Shown here piece after piece: positions 1 to 11,539 of a stretch of 64,000 bases of DNA. Made by a program: the position numbers and the translations under genes. This stretch comes from Tenebrio molitor (taxonomy: Eukaryota; Arthropoda; Insecta; Coleoptera; Tenebrionidae), in assembly GCF_963966145.1 (NCBI RefSeq), contig NC_091046.1:10788001-10852000 (forward strand), written 5' to 3'. The notes beneath the pieces are model-generated. The model saw nothing but the letters and a program-made list of their open reading frames with translations, made no database searches and was not told where the DNA came from. Within the stretch, counting starts at the first letter, position 1; each line of letters starts with the position of its first letter.

Positions 1-130
1 ACATCTGTTGCAGATGTAGTTGCATCTGTTACCTTGAATTACGAATCACCAATTAATACAAAATTCCCTAGAATTTGAAACTTTAATTTTTTTATTTAAA
101 AAGGGTGCAAATTCTAAAAAATAACATAAA

Positions 131-239
131 AAACTCGTTTTATAAGGGCATTGGCGCACTCGTCCCATAGAAAACTCCCCTACGGCTCGTTTTCTACTCT
201 TGGGACTCGTTTGCCAAATCAACCCTTATAAAACTCGTT
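131..239. repeat. Foldback hairpin repeat 1
   Basis: The two arms pair, from AACTCGTTTTATAAGGGC on the left to GCCAAATCAACCCTTATAAA on the right. The core contains CACTCGTCCCA, TAGAAAAC, GTTTTCTA and TGGGACTCG. The right flank carries TAATATACTATTA, the reverse complement of the AATAGTATATTA motif seen beside other hairpins in this window. I read it as a small non-autonomous inverted-repeat element. No coding content. Confidence 0.6.
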
Positions 240-327
240 CTTTAATATACTATTAATTTAATCATTCTTATGGAAGATTGAAAATTGTGAGATAAGCAAA
301 AGCTTGGTGGCAAGTGTATACAGCGTA

Positions 328-762
328 TACAGGGTGGAACAAAAGTATCAAATATTGGCTGTAACTTTTTAATTTGACAATTTATGAAAAAATGTTTAAT
401 ATAAAAGTTGATTGGTGTATTATCCTGCATCATCTGGTCTTCTAGTTTGTTCCTATCTTCTTTTGTTTCGCTATGAACCAACTTTGGTTTTTTAAATAGC
501 ACCCATACATTTTTTGTGTGATTTTCAAACATATAATAATATCTTTCTGTATTCATAAATACAGTTTTGCCATTATGGGGAAAAAGAATAAAGTTAAAAA
601 AAAAACAAAGGTGATAAAATTAACTTACTAAGTAATAAAATGCAATATCAAGAACGTCATGCATGATAATAAACCAAACAATTTTTATATTAAACATTTT
701 TTCATAATTTTTCAAATTAAAAAGTTACAGCGATTATTTGATACTTTTGTTCCACTCGGTAT
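328..762. mobile_element. MITE with ~110 bp terminal inverted repeats
   Basis: The left end reads TACAGGGTGGAACAAAAGTA and the right end is its near-perfect inverted copy. Similarity continues for about 110 bp inward, including the shared stretch ATGAAAAAATGTTTAATATA in both arms. Both tips carry a TA, which suggests a TA target as in Tc1/mariner-like elements. The 105-codon reverse frame at 242-556 runs across the element and looks spurious. It is a non-autonomous DNA transposon of unassigned superfamily. Confidence 0.75.
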
Positions 763-1800
763 AATAATTTCAGTTGACACCAGGGTATTTAATGTTCATC
801 GAACGTCGCAAAAGACGTTGAAACCATGGGAAGTATTTTTATACCCTATCAACATTTTCGTGATTGTAAGTCGTTGTAAGTACAATTTAGTTGAAAAAAT
901 ATTTGCTACACATATAATTAACATGTAAGAAACATTTGTTGTGATTTGGTAGTATTTAAATGATTCACAAAGTAAAAATTACACAAAAACAATAAATACA
1001 CAAACTTAACCTCACTTGTAAATGATAATTTTCGCGTCATTAATGGCATTTTACTCCACGAAGCAGTAATAATTGTAAAGCCTAAACACTAAAAAAAGGG
1101 TGCTAACCAAAAATTTTACTGGTTTTATTAAATTGTGGAGGTTTAATTCATTTTTCGATGAAGCCTTTACTGTGACGTCACGATCAAAAACAATTGCTGC
1201 CTTAAGGCATGGCAATGGCACTTCCCACACTTTGCAGTAATGCGGAAGGATTTTTGTGCATGCCTTACAAATTGTGTTGGTATGTTTTGCGAAACTGGTT
1301 TTCCAACGGTATAACGTTTGTATAGTCGAATGTGAAAATCTAGGGTGCCATTCTATAATCACTAAATTGGGAGCAACTTTTCCGCTAAAGACAAGCTCGT
1401 TAAAAAAGCTTTCGACAAGTGCAATAATAAATACGGGGTGCCATTTGAAAAAATTGAGTTTTTAACATTTCTAGTTTATTATGTTTAAAAAATCGTAGTA
1501 GGCATATGCGACTGAGCAGGTTGTTAAGTAAACATTCAGCAGATGCGGCAAACATTCAGGAATGAAACAGCGTCAATTATTTTAATTTATGTGCAACGAT
1601 TTGGAAGGTACGAATTTTCGAAGGGATCCCTGCAATTGGAAATTCTGGTAAAAAAGACGCCATAGATCAAAAAGGGTGGTAGATAAGTAAAAACGACCTC
1701 TATAGATTTGATTCATAATTTAGCATAGAATCCAAACTGAGTAGGTTTCATTTAAAAAAACATAACTTTAGTGTTTTTCTAATATTAGGACACCTGTATA
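763..1800. other. No gene recognised
   Basis: AT-rich DNA with only short overlapping frames on both strands (659-928, 1051-1362, 1256-1465). None has a recognisable motif or biased composition. I see no TIRs or tandem repeats here. Confidence 0.5.
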
Positions 1801-2318
1801 TACAGGTTGTCTCAGCTAAGACTTTCGAGCCTAATATCTCTGTTATTTTCCAACGGATTTTTGTGAAATTTAAAATGAAGATATTTTAGACGGTGAAGAA
1901 TAAAATTTCAGTAATGCAATAACTCAAGTCTTAAAAACGTAATTTTTACATGCCTTTTTAAAATGTTGAATCACTTAAGATTTATATCAAAAAATTGATC
2001 GTCAATAAAAAATGCTGTAGGGAAAAACTCGTCCTTGAAAGACGTCTGGTTTGCAAGAAAAAAGCAAAAAACTGTGTTAAACATGGCTGCAAATGCAAAA
2101 ACGTAGACGCGTATTAAACAAATGCGCACACTATCGCCAAATTTTGGTCACCCCTCTTCGCACAAATGCAGGTGACATATTTGACGTTTATCTTTCTAAC
2201 CTTACAAACACTCACAAAGTTAAAGACATTTGGACGTAATTTATTATACTAGATGCTTTAATTCTTCCACAAAGGACTAAAACACGATCTGGATATTTTA
2301 GCAAGGTAATTTAGTTCA

Positions 2319-2683
2319 CGTACTATCGCGGCCAAAATACTTTGGTCGTCAATGTGACATAAATGACATTCAATTGTAAAGCAAACTTTAGGAAGTTTAA
2401 CCTTATTTTTTACTAGTGTCAAAATTATTTTAATGTTATCAGTGTCATAGGGGTGGGGTAAATCCCAGCTGCGGAGGCAGGGTTCAAAAGCAAAAGATCA
2501 ACATGGTCGCGGTTTAGACAACCTTCAGGAGCAAGTAAGACGATTCTATATTTATCAAAAACTGGAGGTGCCATATTTTTGACAACAATAATTTGAAATT
2601 GTCATGTATATTGACATTAATATTTGATTTACATTTGAAGTGTCAAAAAGTGACGACCAAAGTATTTTGGCCGCGATAGTACG
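2319..2683. mobile_element. Short TIR element inserted in the transposase
   Basis: The left end CGTACTATCGCGGCCAAAAT and the right end ATTTTGGCCGCGATAGTACG are inverted copies extending about 45 bp. The element interrupts the DUF4817 transposase frame directly after the residues FEDTGS. A weakly similar string occurs at 12927-12945 (TTGTCCGCCATAGTAC), hinting at a second, decayed copy. No clear target-site duplication. Confidence 0.65.
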
Positions 2684-2832
2684 CTTCCTGTGTCTTCAAA
2701 TAAATTGACGACTCTCTTAACCTTACATTTTGTAAAGCCTACATTTGGATAGTGTTCCACGAAAAAACGAACTGTGTCATTGAAGTTCTTAGGACACTCT
2801 CCATACGTAAAAATGATTTCTTTTTTCAACAA
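2684..2832 (-). pseudogene. Transposase N-terminal (DUF4817-like HTH) fragment
   Basis: Reading the reverse strand from the ATG at 2832 gives about 50 residues that include IIFTYGECPKN, a short helix, EHYPNVGF and VNLFEDTGS. This pattern (FxYGEC, a spacer, then Y/F-P and F-x-x-TGS) is typical of DUF4817 helix-turn-helix domains at the start of insect transposases. After TGS the frame runs into the inserted element at 2319-2683 and ends at 2629. Function inferred for the intact ancestor: transposon-end binding. The fragment cannot encode a working transposase. Confidence 0.6.
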
Positions 2833-3848
2833 TATTGAAATTTCTGCCGCTGTAGTCTATTTTTAGAGTATTTTCAATAAATTTTCACAATTTGACGTTT
2901 CTAATAAAGCGCGCCCAATTTTGACAGACTTTAAAGGATGTACAAAATGTTGCTTGGCAATTAATCATCAATTGTTTCAAAAGGTAACTGCTCAAATACC
3001 TTCAAATTTTACATTAAATTTTTAACAACAAAATCAAATTTTTTCGTCGAATCAGAAGAGCGATTATATAATTTTTTGTGCAGACACCTATTTTTTAATG
3101 TTTAACAATATAATAATAATTACGCTTAATTTTCAATAAAAGAAACATGTGTTAAAATTAAATTTTTTTTACTTGAGGTAATTTTATTATTACTAATTGA
3201 ATCTTCACCGTCTAACATCTCTGCATTTTAAATTTCAAAATCCGTTGGCAAATAACAGAGATATTAAGCTCGAAAATCTTAGCTGAGACACCCTGTATAC
3301 AGTGCATTTTTTTTAACTGTTGCCATAGGGAATTGCATGGTAAAACTTATACCCCCTGTTAACTTTTGTTCTGATGAAAATATTCAAACCATTTTTGGAT
3401 CTAAGTTGGAAGATTTTTTAAACTATCGGATAGATTACAATTCAATATCCTAAACTGTCGAAAAAGTTGTGAAAAAAATAATTTATAGCGCGCCGGAATA
3501 ATAGTACGTCGAGCGGCCGCCAGAATAGCGTCCTTGTCGGCTCAACTCAACCAGCACCTGACCATCTCCACTTTTGACTTTTGTCTTTTGTCACTTTCAT
3601 TTAAAAAATAAATAGGGAGATCTCCTCGAGGCTATGATTAAATTAGCTTTTGGAAGGCAGAACATGTAAACATTTATTTATTAAAGAAAACAAAACGTTA
3701 ACGCACAAATAACTCAACAAATTAACAGAAATTATTAAAAGAAATATTGAAAGTGTTCGACTGCTAGACAATGTCCCAAGCGATCTTGAAAATTTCTTCG
3801 CGTGTTTTTCTTGCCCTTAATTCCTCCACAGTTTCTGGTTGATCTTTT

Positions 3849-3908
3849 ATTTTTTTTTAACTGTTGCCGCAGGGAATTGCATGGTAAAAATTATACCCTC
3901 TGTTAACT
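3849..3908 (+). repeat. Internal third copy of the foldback tip
   Basis: This stretch repeats the left terminal sequence of the foldback element in the same orientation: TTTTTTTTAACTGTTGCC, GGGAATTGCATGGTAAAA, then TTATACCC and CTGTTAACTT. It suggests an internal duplication or a second element inserted in the loop. The reverse 81-codon frame across it (3847-4092) looks spurious. Confidence 0.65.
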
Positions 3909-4224
3909 TATGATGATCCACTGCAGATTTGGTGCAAATTTTTGTTTTTGTAATCATGAATAAGACTACGTAATGCATACTGTTTGAACAACGAACGACA
4001 AGCAGTTTTATTTTACTAATTTTACTCTTCAAAGTTGAAATTAATGAACGTAAATAATTTGACAAAAAACGTAGTAGGCGATATGGGAACAAAAATTAGG
4101 TTTTATATTTTAATTTATTATTTATTTTAATCATAGCCTCGAAGAGATCTCGCTATTTATTTTTTAAATGAAAGTGACAAAAGTCAAAAGTGGAGATGGT
4201 CAGATCTCAGGTGCTAGTTGAGCC

Positions 4225-6402
4225 TAGTGTACCTATATAAAAGTTTACTAAGAGTAGGGCAAACAGCGTGATCCAATTTGATTGGTGGATCACTTTTACC
4301 ACAGCCTATTTATTTATTTTATTAAAATATACGTCATTGTGACATTCATTGCCGTTCGTCAAATAACAACAATGACAGGCTGCAGTGTAGAAGGATGTAA
4401 AAACAGAAGCGAAGATGGTATAATTTTCAAATCTATCCCGAAAAACCCATATAAGCGTTCTATTTGGACAAAGCACATGAATAGAACGCCACCGAAGAAT
4501 GGAAGAATATGTGCAGACCATTTTTCAGAAGATCAGTGGGAAATTTATGGGAAAGTACTGAAGAAGCATGCTGCACCTTCTATTTTCGGCTTTCCGAAGT
4601 TCTCATTAAATTCAAACATAGAAGAAAAAATGTGTGCTGCGTTACCGGATAATTTAAACCAATTTAAAGAAAATTTTGATCACGTCCGTCTCCAAAAAAA
4701 AATTCAGAATTTAAAGAAGAGATTGATGATTTTTAAAGTAAATAACAAAAAATTAAGTAATGCCCTCTACTTACAAAAACGTCAAAATAAAGAACTAAAA
4801 GAAAAATTGGAAAATGTTTTTACAGAAGATCAACTTCAGGCCATTAGAACAAAAAAATTCAGGAAATGTTCAAACGAAACTTTAACCAAATCACGGAAAC
4901 GTAAATTTGCATGTGGAACCAGTGGATATACCATGTTGAGAAAAATGAAATTGCCATTTCCAGCAATTCGCACATTAAATTATCATTTACAAAATTTACA
5001 GTTTAAGTCGGGAGTTTTAGATGATGTTATAAATTTTATGAAAATTAAGATAGAGACATTCAATAATGATTTTGTTAAAGATTGCATGTTAGTTTTGGAT
5101 GAAATGGATATAAAGCCTGGATTAGACTATTGCGTTCAAACCGGAACATATGTTGGCAATATTACTTTCCCTCAACATAAAGGTGTAGCCAGTAAAGCTT
5201 TGGTAATTATGCTAGGATGAATTTCAACCAGGTGGAAGCAAATAGCCGCATTCTACTACACGGGAGACAGCACCAACGGAATGATTCTAGGAGATATCCT
5301 ACTAGAAATTTTTCAGAAAACCAGTGAAATAGGTTTAACAATTCATTCTGTTACTTCTGATATGGGGGCTGCAAATCAAGCTATGTGGAGAAAATTTTGG
5401 AATAATGGCTGGAAAACATCGTGCCACTAAAAATTTTATTATAAATCCTTCTGATGGACGAAAAATCTACTTCTTAGCAGATGGGCCACATTTATTGAAA
5501 AATATTAAGAATTGTTTGGTGCAGAACAAAAGTATACAGTTATCACCATATTTTGTAGAAAAATATAAATTACCAAGCAATCTTGTGAAAATTGAACATA
5601 TAAAAACATTTTGTGATGAAGAAGAAACTGTGGATTTAAAATTTCCACCAAAATTAAGCGTCGATTTATTGAATACGGGACATTTCAACAAAATGAAAGT
5701 TTCCCATGCATTAAATGTGTTAAATTGGGAAATGAGGAAACAAAAAATTTGTCAGGATTGTATGTTGGCTTTAGGATCAAAAACTAAACGAATTACTATT
5801 AGACGTTATTCTAAATTTGTAGCTCTAAAGGAATACAAAGCAAGATGTCTGTTTTATGTGACGGACAAGACATTTCAGACTGCAATTTTAGTAGAAAAAG
5901 CATTTTCCAATTTAAAAAAATATTTAAAGAAAAATAGCTACAGCGGAAATATATTGAAAATTCTAAAGGATGGAGTTTTTGCCGATCCTGATTATCAGGC
6001 AATCAAATTTCGACGTTGTTGTAACATAAAATCAAAGTTTGCATTAAAATTGATGGTTTATCGTTTAAAAATTTATACTGCGAAATTAAAAAGGGAAATC
6101 AGAATCCGCCAAAAAATTAAATGGTTCAGCAAGAGTCATGCCATGAGGGATATGGTTCAAAATTTAAAACAATAGATTCGTATTTAGTATTTAAATGAAT
6201 TTTTAAGCAAAAATATTTATTATTGTTCAATAAAATATTGTTTGGTTTGGTTTTCCAGTATTTTTCATTTTTTTATTTATTCTGATCCGTTAAAAGAAAC
6301 TCTTGTGACGCTACTGACCTAATGACATTAAACTGACATAAATTTGGATCAAAAATAGTTGTCAAATATACGCGTTTGCCCTACTCTTAGTAAACTTTTA
6401 TA
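4225..6402 (+). mobile_element. P-element-like DNA transposon
   Basis: Imperfect inverted repeats of about 29 bp bound the element: TAAAAGTTTACTAAGAGTAG then GGCAAAC on the left (4237-4264), with the complement at 6374-6402. A 7-bp direct repeat TTGAGCC flanks it (4218-4224 and 6403-6409), near the 8-bp target duplication known for P elements. It contains a THAP-domain transposase and an AATAAA signal at 6229-6234. It sits in one arm of the foldback element, so it inserted later. It is inactive because the transposase is broken. Confidence 0.85.
4372..6175 (+). pseudogene. P-element-like transposase with THAP domain, broken
   Basis: I start at 4372 because the THAP domain begins MTGCSVEGC there; the frame is open from 4282 but the extra 30 residues are not THAP-like. 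Counting from M1: zinc ligands C4, C9, C47 and H50 (C2CH), W32, P23, and an AVPTIF-like box AAPSIF at 67-72. A basic, coiled-coil-like stretch follows at about 100-155. The first RNase H aspartate is probably D243 (LVLDEMD). A stop (TGA, 5218-5220) interrupts MLG/ISTRW; the frame then continues with TSDMGAANQAMW (the likely second aspartate). An extra base near 5394-5400 shifts the frame into 5405-6175, which carries ADGPHLLKNIKN of the GTP-binding insertion region. About 600 residues in total, versus 751 in Drosophila P; I do not see the C-terminal catalytic E/D segment. Normal role: THAP-directed, GTP-dependent cut-and-paste transposition in the nucleus. Confidence 0.85.
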
Positions 6403-6659
6403 TTGAGCCGACAGGGACGCTATTCTGGCGACCGCTCGACGTACTATTATTCCGAAGCGCTAGAAATATTTTTTCACAACTTCTTGAATTGAATGTAATG
6501 AATGTAATGAATTGTAATCTATCCGATAGTTTAAAAAATCTTCCAACTTTGTTCCAAAAATGGTTTGAATATTTTCATCAGAACAAAAGTTAACAGGGGG
6601 TATAAGTTTTACCATGCAATTCCCTATGGCAACAGTTAAAAAAAATGCACTGTATACAG

Positions 6660-7604
6660 CAATATTTCCAAATGTGCAGTAGAAGCGTAGCTATCATATG
6701 GAAAAAAGGAAAAGTTGATATCTTTAATAAGAAACAAGTGATGGAGCTTTTTTGCAACTCTGGGACACCTGTAGTAGAGCTTCATCCCTAAATGCTTCCG
6801 GAAGGTTATTATATGTCGAGCGTTCATGCAACCAATGCAGGTCCTCTATATTGACAAAACTTAACGATTTTTTATTACAGCCAAGTTTCGCTAAAATTAA
6901 GAAAATTATTGTGCCGACGAAATCCACTGTACCAATTACTGTACCAATTATTTCCTTGTGGTGATCGCTTGGGAGAGCCCAAACTTTCCTCTCACATGAT
7001 ATTTTTTAATGAATTATTTATGTTTCTCAAAAGCAGTGCAAAGCAGATTCCGTGTCCAGTTTTATAATTACCATTCGTCAAGACATGTGTAAGTCGTTTT
7101 TTTTTCTTCTAATGATAAGCGAAGTTGTTGCACTTTGTGCGTCTAAGTGCAAGCTACGTTCCCGTTATTATAGGATTGACACTCTCATTATATTTAAAAC
7201 GTCATTGTCAAGAAGTCATTACGATTTCGACCTTTTTGTGTTTCATGCTTTCATTACCATCGTGAAATTTTACAAAACCAAAATGAGTGGAACATTCTGT
7301 AGCTGTACAATTCTTCAAAGCAGCGTTAGTCTTTCTTGCTCTTTCAGCAGCAGTTTGTTCTAGCCCAAATTAAACTATGTAATAATAACAGTAGATACAG
7401 GCTGTCCCAAAATTGGCGTACTAACTACTTACTATCTATCGAGGATGTTTAAATGTACAAGAAAATAATATGGAAAAAAATTTCAGACAAAAAAAAAACA
7501 ATTACTGTTGGTTACATACATTACATACATTATTAACGGTAATACAATGTAAACAAAGATGTACTCGTACATTACCTTGCAATGTTACCGTAGTGGATTT
7601 AATA
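6660..7604. other. No gene recognised
   Basis: AT-rich DNA with small overlapping frames but no motif. A single tip-like string, TACAGGCTGTCCCAAAATTG, at 7396-7415 resembles the MITE end at 29693 (TACTGGGTGCCCCAAAATTC). I found no inverted partner nearby. Confidence 0.45.
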
Positions 7605-7795
7605 GTAGTTTATTCAACTCGTTCGTGTGTCAATTGGACTTTTTTGGCACTCGTGGGCCTTTAAAACGCTCGTTTCACTCGCGTTTTAAACTGGCCCACT
7701 CATGCCAAAAAAGGCCCAATTTACACACGAACGAGTTGAATACATGGTTTTTTTGTTCGACGAGCCCTTTAAAGGCTCCAAATCACTTTAAATCA
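7605..7795 (+). repeat. Foldback hairpin repeat 2 with right extension
   Basis: Arms pair from TATTCAACTCGTTCGTGTGT (7611) to ACACACGAACGAGTTGAATA (ending 7742). The core carries GGGCC, AAAACGCTCG, CGCGTTTTAAA and GGCCC. AATAGTAGTTTATT lies just left. The right extension (TTTTTTTGTTCGACGAGCCC, AAAGGCTCC) also follows the hairpin at 55903 and precedes the inverted one at 47274. So this is one family with at least three copies. Confidence 0.65.
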
Positions 7796-10683
7796 ATACA
7801 AATACATATGTAGTATAATAAAATAATGCTAAAATATTGACACAAGTTTAGTATAATTTGTCGTAATTATTACAAAATTAAGCAACGTATTCATTTCCTT
7901 GCGCCAAATAAGTCTAGTTCTCGCTATTGAATACTGGCAATTACTTGTTGAACTACACATTCATCTACTGCTCAAGCGAACCAGACCAATTGGTAAATTC
8001 TAAACATTTCTAACTTTTACTATTAACTACTTTTCTTTCTTATTGCTTAGGGTTATCAAGCCACGAGTTGCAATTATTACTTTAGAATTGTTACTTTGGT
8101 TTCTAAAGGCAACATATCTCCACGAAGTTGCCACTTTTTAAGCACGTTGTGTATTTTAGGCTTCCGAGTGTTACACACAGAAAGAGTAAGTGTTGTAAGC
8201 CCATGGTATTTTGTTAAGAGCACACGAGATAAGCGCTTCCTTTCCAGATTAATGGTTTCTTATTAAGTGTTTTTGTCTGTACACGAGCGAACTTACATTT
8301 CATAGCAGACTCTAACTTATTTGATGATTTTATTTTTTGACTCCACATACTCGTATCACCGAATTTATTTACTTAGTAGCTTGTCACTTCTTTTCGTACT
8401 GAGTAAAATATGCCACTGCCGCAGTAAAGATAAATAGACAAAGAGAATTATTTCCGTCGTATTGTCTCAGTGAATTAAACTAGGACAAAGTAGCTCTGGT
8501 GTAATCTGTCACAGCGAAATTTGCATTCAAAGAACACAATTGTATTTTATTCCATGCATTCAGCCAAGTTTAACTCCTATGGCCCAACGGAGACATCAAT
8601 CTGTAGCAACCTCTTGATTTTACCTTTTGTTGCCTTTAAATTAAATTAAGATAAATTAAAGCCATTAAAACTACGTAGGTAAGTGAATTTCTCTTCGCAG
8701 ACCCCTAATGTAGTTGAAACGTCCTTTCTACTTTTTTGTTAATTAAAGTTGTTAAAACTTTTATTTCTATTGCCACTTTATTCTCTCTTCTAATCGTAAA
8801 TTTCCCAAAGGGAGAGATTAGTTTTTATGGTCTTATAATTACTGGCCTTTCAAGAAATAAATTCGTTTCCTTAACAAACGTTCATTGAACGTTTCACCGT
8901 TTGCCGGAAAGTAATTTAAATACTGAGCCACGCGATAACTAAATGCAATTTATGCTAATAACAACAGTGTTTATTTATTTATTTTTATTATTTTCCTTTA
9001 CAAACTTTTAGTGGCAAAAGCTGTATATTAGAGATTTTACAATTAAGTTCTTTGTGAAAACGATTAACTCTATTAATTCGGATTTGAAAGGTGCAGCTGG
9101 TCGGCACGATAAAACTACATATTCAAACGTATTTACCCAGCTTTAATTCAAAGAATTTAAATAAATGTCAAATAAATATACAAAATATTCTGCAACATCT
9201 GGCTCAATCGATAAGAGAAAACTTATTCAAAGAGAATTTTATGAGAGATAACGTATTTTTGCCTTATCTGTGTGCTTGGAATTTTTAACATGACTTTTGT
9301 TCGAATTTGTTATCTTGTAAGTGCACTGCAGAAATGAAATTCTAGATGACTAGATAGACGATTATTTAAACTTGACTCGTAACACTACAATACGATTTAG
9401 TTTTTAGGTAAAAATATTCACATAATTTTAAAACAAAACTGCGATGGAAAATGTTTTGGGACAAAATTTAAATATTGTAGATCCCCTGATGTTGTTGGAT
9501 CCATTTACAATTTATCCTGTTTATCAATAAAAAAAAACTCGTCCTCCTGGTTAAAATTTTAATTAAAATTGATAAAAATCTACATCGCGGATTATTATTC
9601 TTTATTAATTCGACATGTTTTTAAAATTGTTGGAATATTTTTTTAGCGAGATTCAACCAAGCCACAACAAGGCCAACATTTTATGTTTTTATTATTTGTA
9701 AATGGAGTTTCAGATACAAATCCTTGTTTCGATTTATAGAAATGATGTGGCAAACTCGGTAAAATTTGAAATTCATACAATCAGCGTAGCGTAAACAATT
9801 CCGTATTGTTGGTAATTTGAATTTGAAAAATAAATCTTACATTTACATTGACAGGTTCTTTCATTGTTCGACGGATTCATTGAAATGGCATCGCGGAGCA
9901 ATATTCATTGTAACAATGTGGTGATGTATGTGACGCGAATAATAACAACACACGAGAGAAATAAAAATACGACAATTTGCCGTTATTAATGAGAAATTTA
10001 TACAATGGCGTTCGTTATCTTTCGATGTGCGCGAATTGTTCGAGCGGAAGTAAATATGTTGGATTCTGCAAACTCTTTCATAATCTTTGGACTGAAAAAA
10101 TAATTGCTGAGGGTTGCAGCAGGGGGAGCAAAACGAGAAAAGTTGCCCCGGCAAGATTACTGAACTAACTTTGTATCTTGTTATAAATTAAATCCATTTT
10201 GGAAAATTAAAATGGCACACTCTGATAGGTCGCGAGTAGTACACAAGTAGATGATGGCCGATGTTTTAAAATAAATCAAATAAAAATTCAGTGTAGCTAG
10301 CTAATAGAATTTTTTTCTACTTCAAAATCCATGTAATTGCTGAACTAACCCGATTTTTGTAATCGATAAAAATTTAGGTATATTTTTTAAATTTCAAAAA
10401 TATCTCGAATATTCTTCGTTGTGACCCATCACGTTTTTGCAGACGTACTAAGAAAGATGTCATCTTTCATAATAGGTCATTAAAAATGTAGGTTATTTGT
10501 TTTTTAAGTTTGTTTTATACAATGACATAAAAAATTTGCCAAATCGGACTATGGACCGTCATGAAGAAAGAAACATGTCTCCGGCTAAGCGCCAACCATT
10601 CTTCTGACAACGCTTACTAAGATCTAAGGAAAACTTAAATTATTTAGAGAGAACATGTTAGAAAATAAACCAATAATAGTAGA
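7796..10683. other. No gene recognised
   Basis: Nearly 3 kb of AT-rich sequence. The short frames at 9091-9288, 9861-10154 and 9977-10168 overlap on opposite strands and have no recognisable motif. No TIR or tandem array was seen. Confidence 0.45.
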
Positions 10684-11057
10684 AGACATATAACACAAAA
10701 ATTAATAGCTCTCCGTTGCTATGAGAAATCTTTGGTGTTTAGAAAAAAAATCGATTTTACCACTTGTAATTTCAGCAACGGGAATAGTACCGCAATCTTT
10801 TTTTAAAAATTTAAAAATTCTGGATTTAGATAACACATTGGTAGTTGAAATTCAAAAAGGTATATTATTATACTCATGTCACATCGTGAGGAAGTTTCTT
10901 AACATTGACACAGAACATAATAAAACACAACAAAGTCAAAATGTGGAGGCGAGACGCCGGTAATTATGTTGATAAGCACTGCACTATTACTTGATAGTAA
11001 TATCCGTAATAGTGTTAGTACTCCGGCAAAATTGCCGTGCCGCCGGGTGGAGGTGGA
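10684..11057 (+). mobile_element. 5'-truncated R2-group retrotransposon, 3' end only
   Basis: This is a second copy of the last ~370 bp of the element at 26723-28766. The open frame at 10721-10963 matches its final ~80 residues closely, with shared MRNLWCLEK, ISATGIVPQS, LVVEIQKG and SCHIVRKFLNIDTEH. The 3' untranslated part is also shared (TAATTATGTTGATAAGCACT to GCCGCCGGGTGGAGGTGG). An 11-bp deletion and a few substitutions distinguish it. Homology stops at the same 3' point in both copies, so that marks the true 3' end. A 103-codon frame at 11037-11348 starts in the 3' end and looks spurious. Dead 5'-truncated insertion, typical of target-primed reverse transcription. Confidence 0.85.
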
Positions 11058-11539
11058 ATACGAAGATCAAACAAGAGAACAGCCGAATCAGTAGATAATC
11101 CCAGGGAAATTATGGAAGCAACTCTGTCCACATTGAGAATTTATATTTATTTTTTAGCCCAAAACCGAAATACTTTTCCCACCAGAGTACCTATTCAAAA
11201 TTTAACATTAAGAAGGATACAAGTTGTAAATAATAATAAAAATATTATATTTCCGATAAAAATTAAAATTACAATTTTACCGATTTACTTATGGGATGCC
11301 CCAATATATGAAAGACGTAAGCGTAACAGTAGAAACAATTCTATATAACTTTTAGACCACTTTAGTTACCGCAGATATAATTATACAATTCGCTCCATCT
11401 TGGACTTTTTAGTAACCCATGGGAATATGGATGAACCTAAAGATAGAAACCGCTTTGTAAGCATATTCACTTTATTGCACACCCGTAATGGGTCTTTTTA
11501 GAATATTATTTACGTAAAACTTAATCACATAAATGTTTT

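Larger units (their letters stand above)
1801..3297 (-). mobile_element. DUF4817-type DNA transposon, decayed, ~130 bp TIRs
   Basis: The left tip TACAGGTTGTCTCAGCTAAG and the right end CTTAGCTGAGACACCCTGTA are inverted copies. The match continues about 130 bp inward, including GAGCCTAATATCTCTG, CCAACGGATTTT and AGACGGTGAAGA. TATA flanks both tips, consistent with a TA target. Inside, on the reverse strand, is the N-terminal piece of a transposase (2684-2832), cut by a smaller insertion at 2319-2683. DUF4817 domains are known as the N-terminal helix-turn-helix of insect IS630/Tc1/mariner-superfamily transposases. The DDE catalytic part was not found, so this copy is dead. Confidence 0.75.
3303..6649. 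mobile_element. Large foldback element hosting a P-like transposon
   Basis: Bases 3303-3545 and 6403-6649 are long inverted copies: TGCATTTTTTTTAACTGTTG at the left tip, its complement at the right, and GTACTATTATTCC/GGAATAATAGTAC near the inner ends. The left arm continues to about 3650. Its partner lies at 4128-4224, so the right arm is split by the P-like insertion at 4225-6402. The 10-bp palindrome CTGTATACAG flanks both ends (3293-3302 and 6650-6659), either a target duplication or a palindromic target. A third copy of the tip lies inside at 3849-3908. No transposase of its own is visible, so it is a non-autonomous foldback element. Confidence 0.75.

Noticed and set aside
7396..7460. MITE starting TACAGGCTGTCCCAAAATTG
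   Set aside because: Only one tip is visible. No inverted partner was found within several kilobases.
11037..11348. 103-codon frame beginning MPPGGGG
   Set aside because: It starts inside the 3' untranslated end of the retrotransposon fragment and continues into flanking AT-rich DNA. The other copy has no equivalent.
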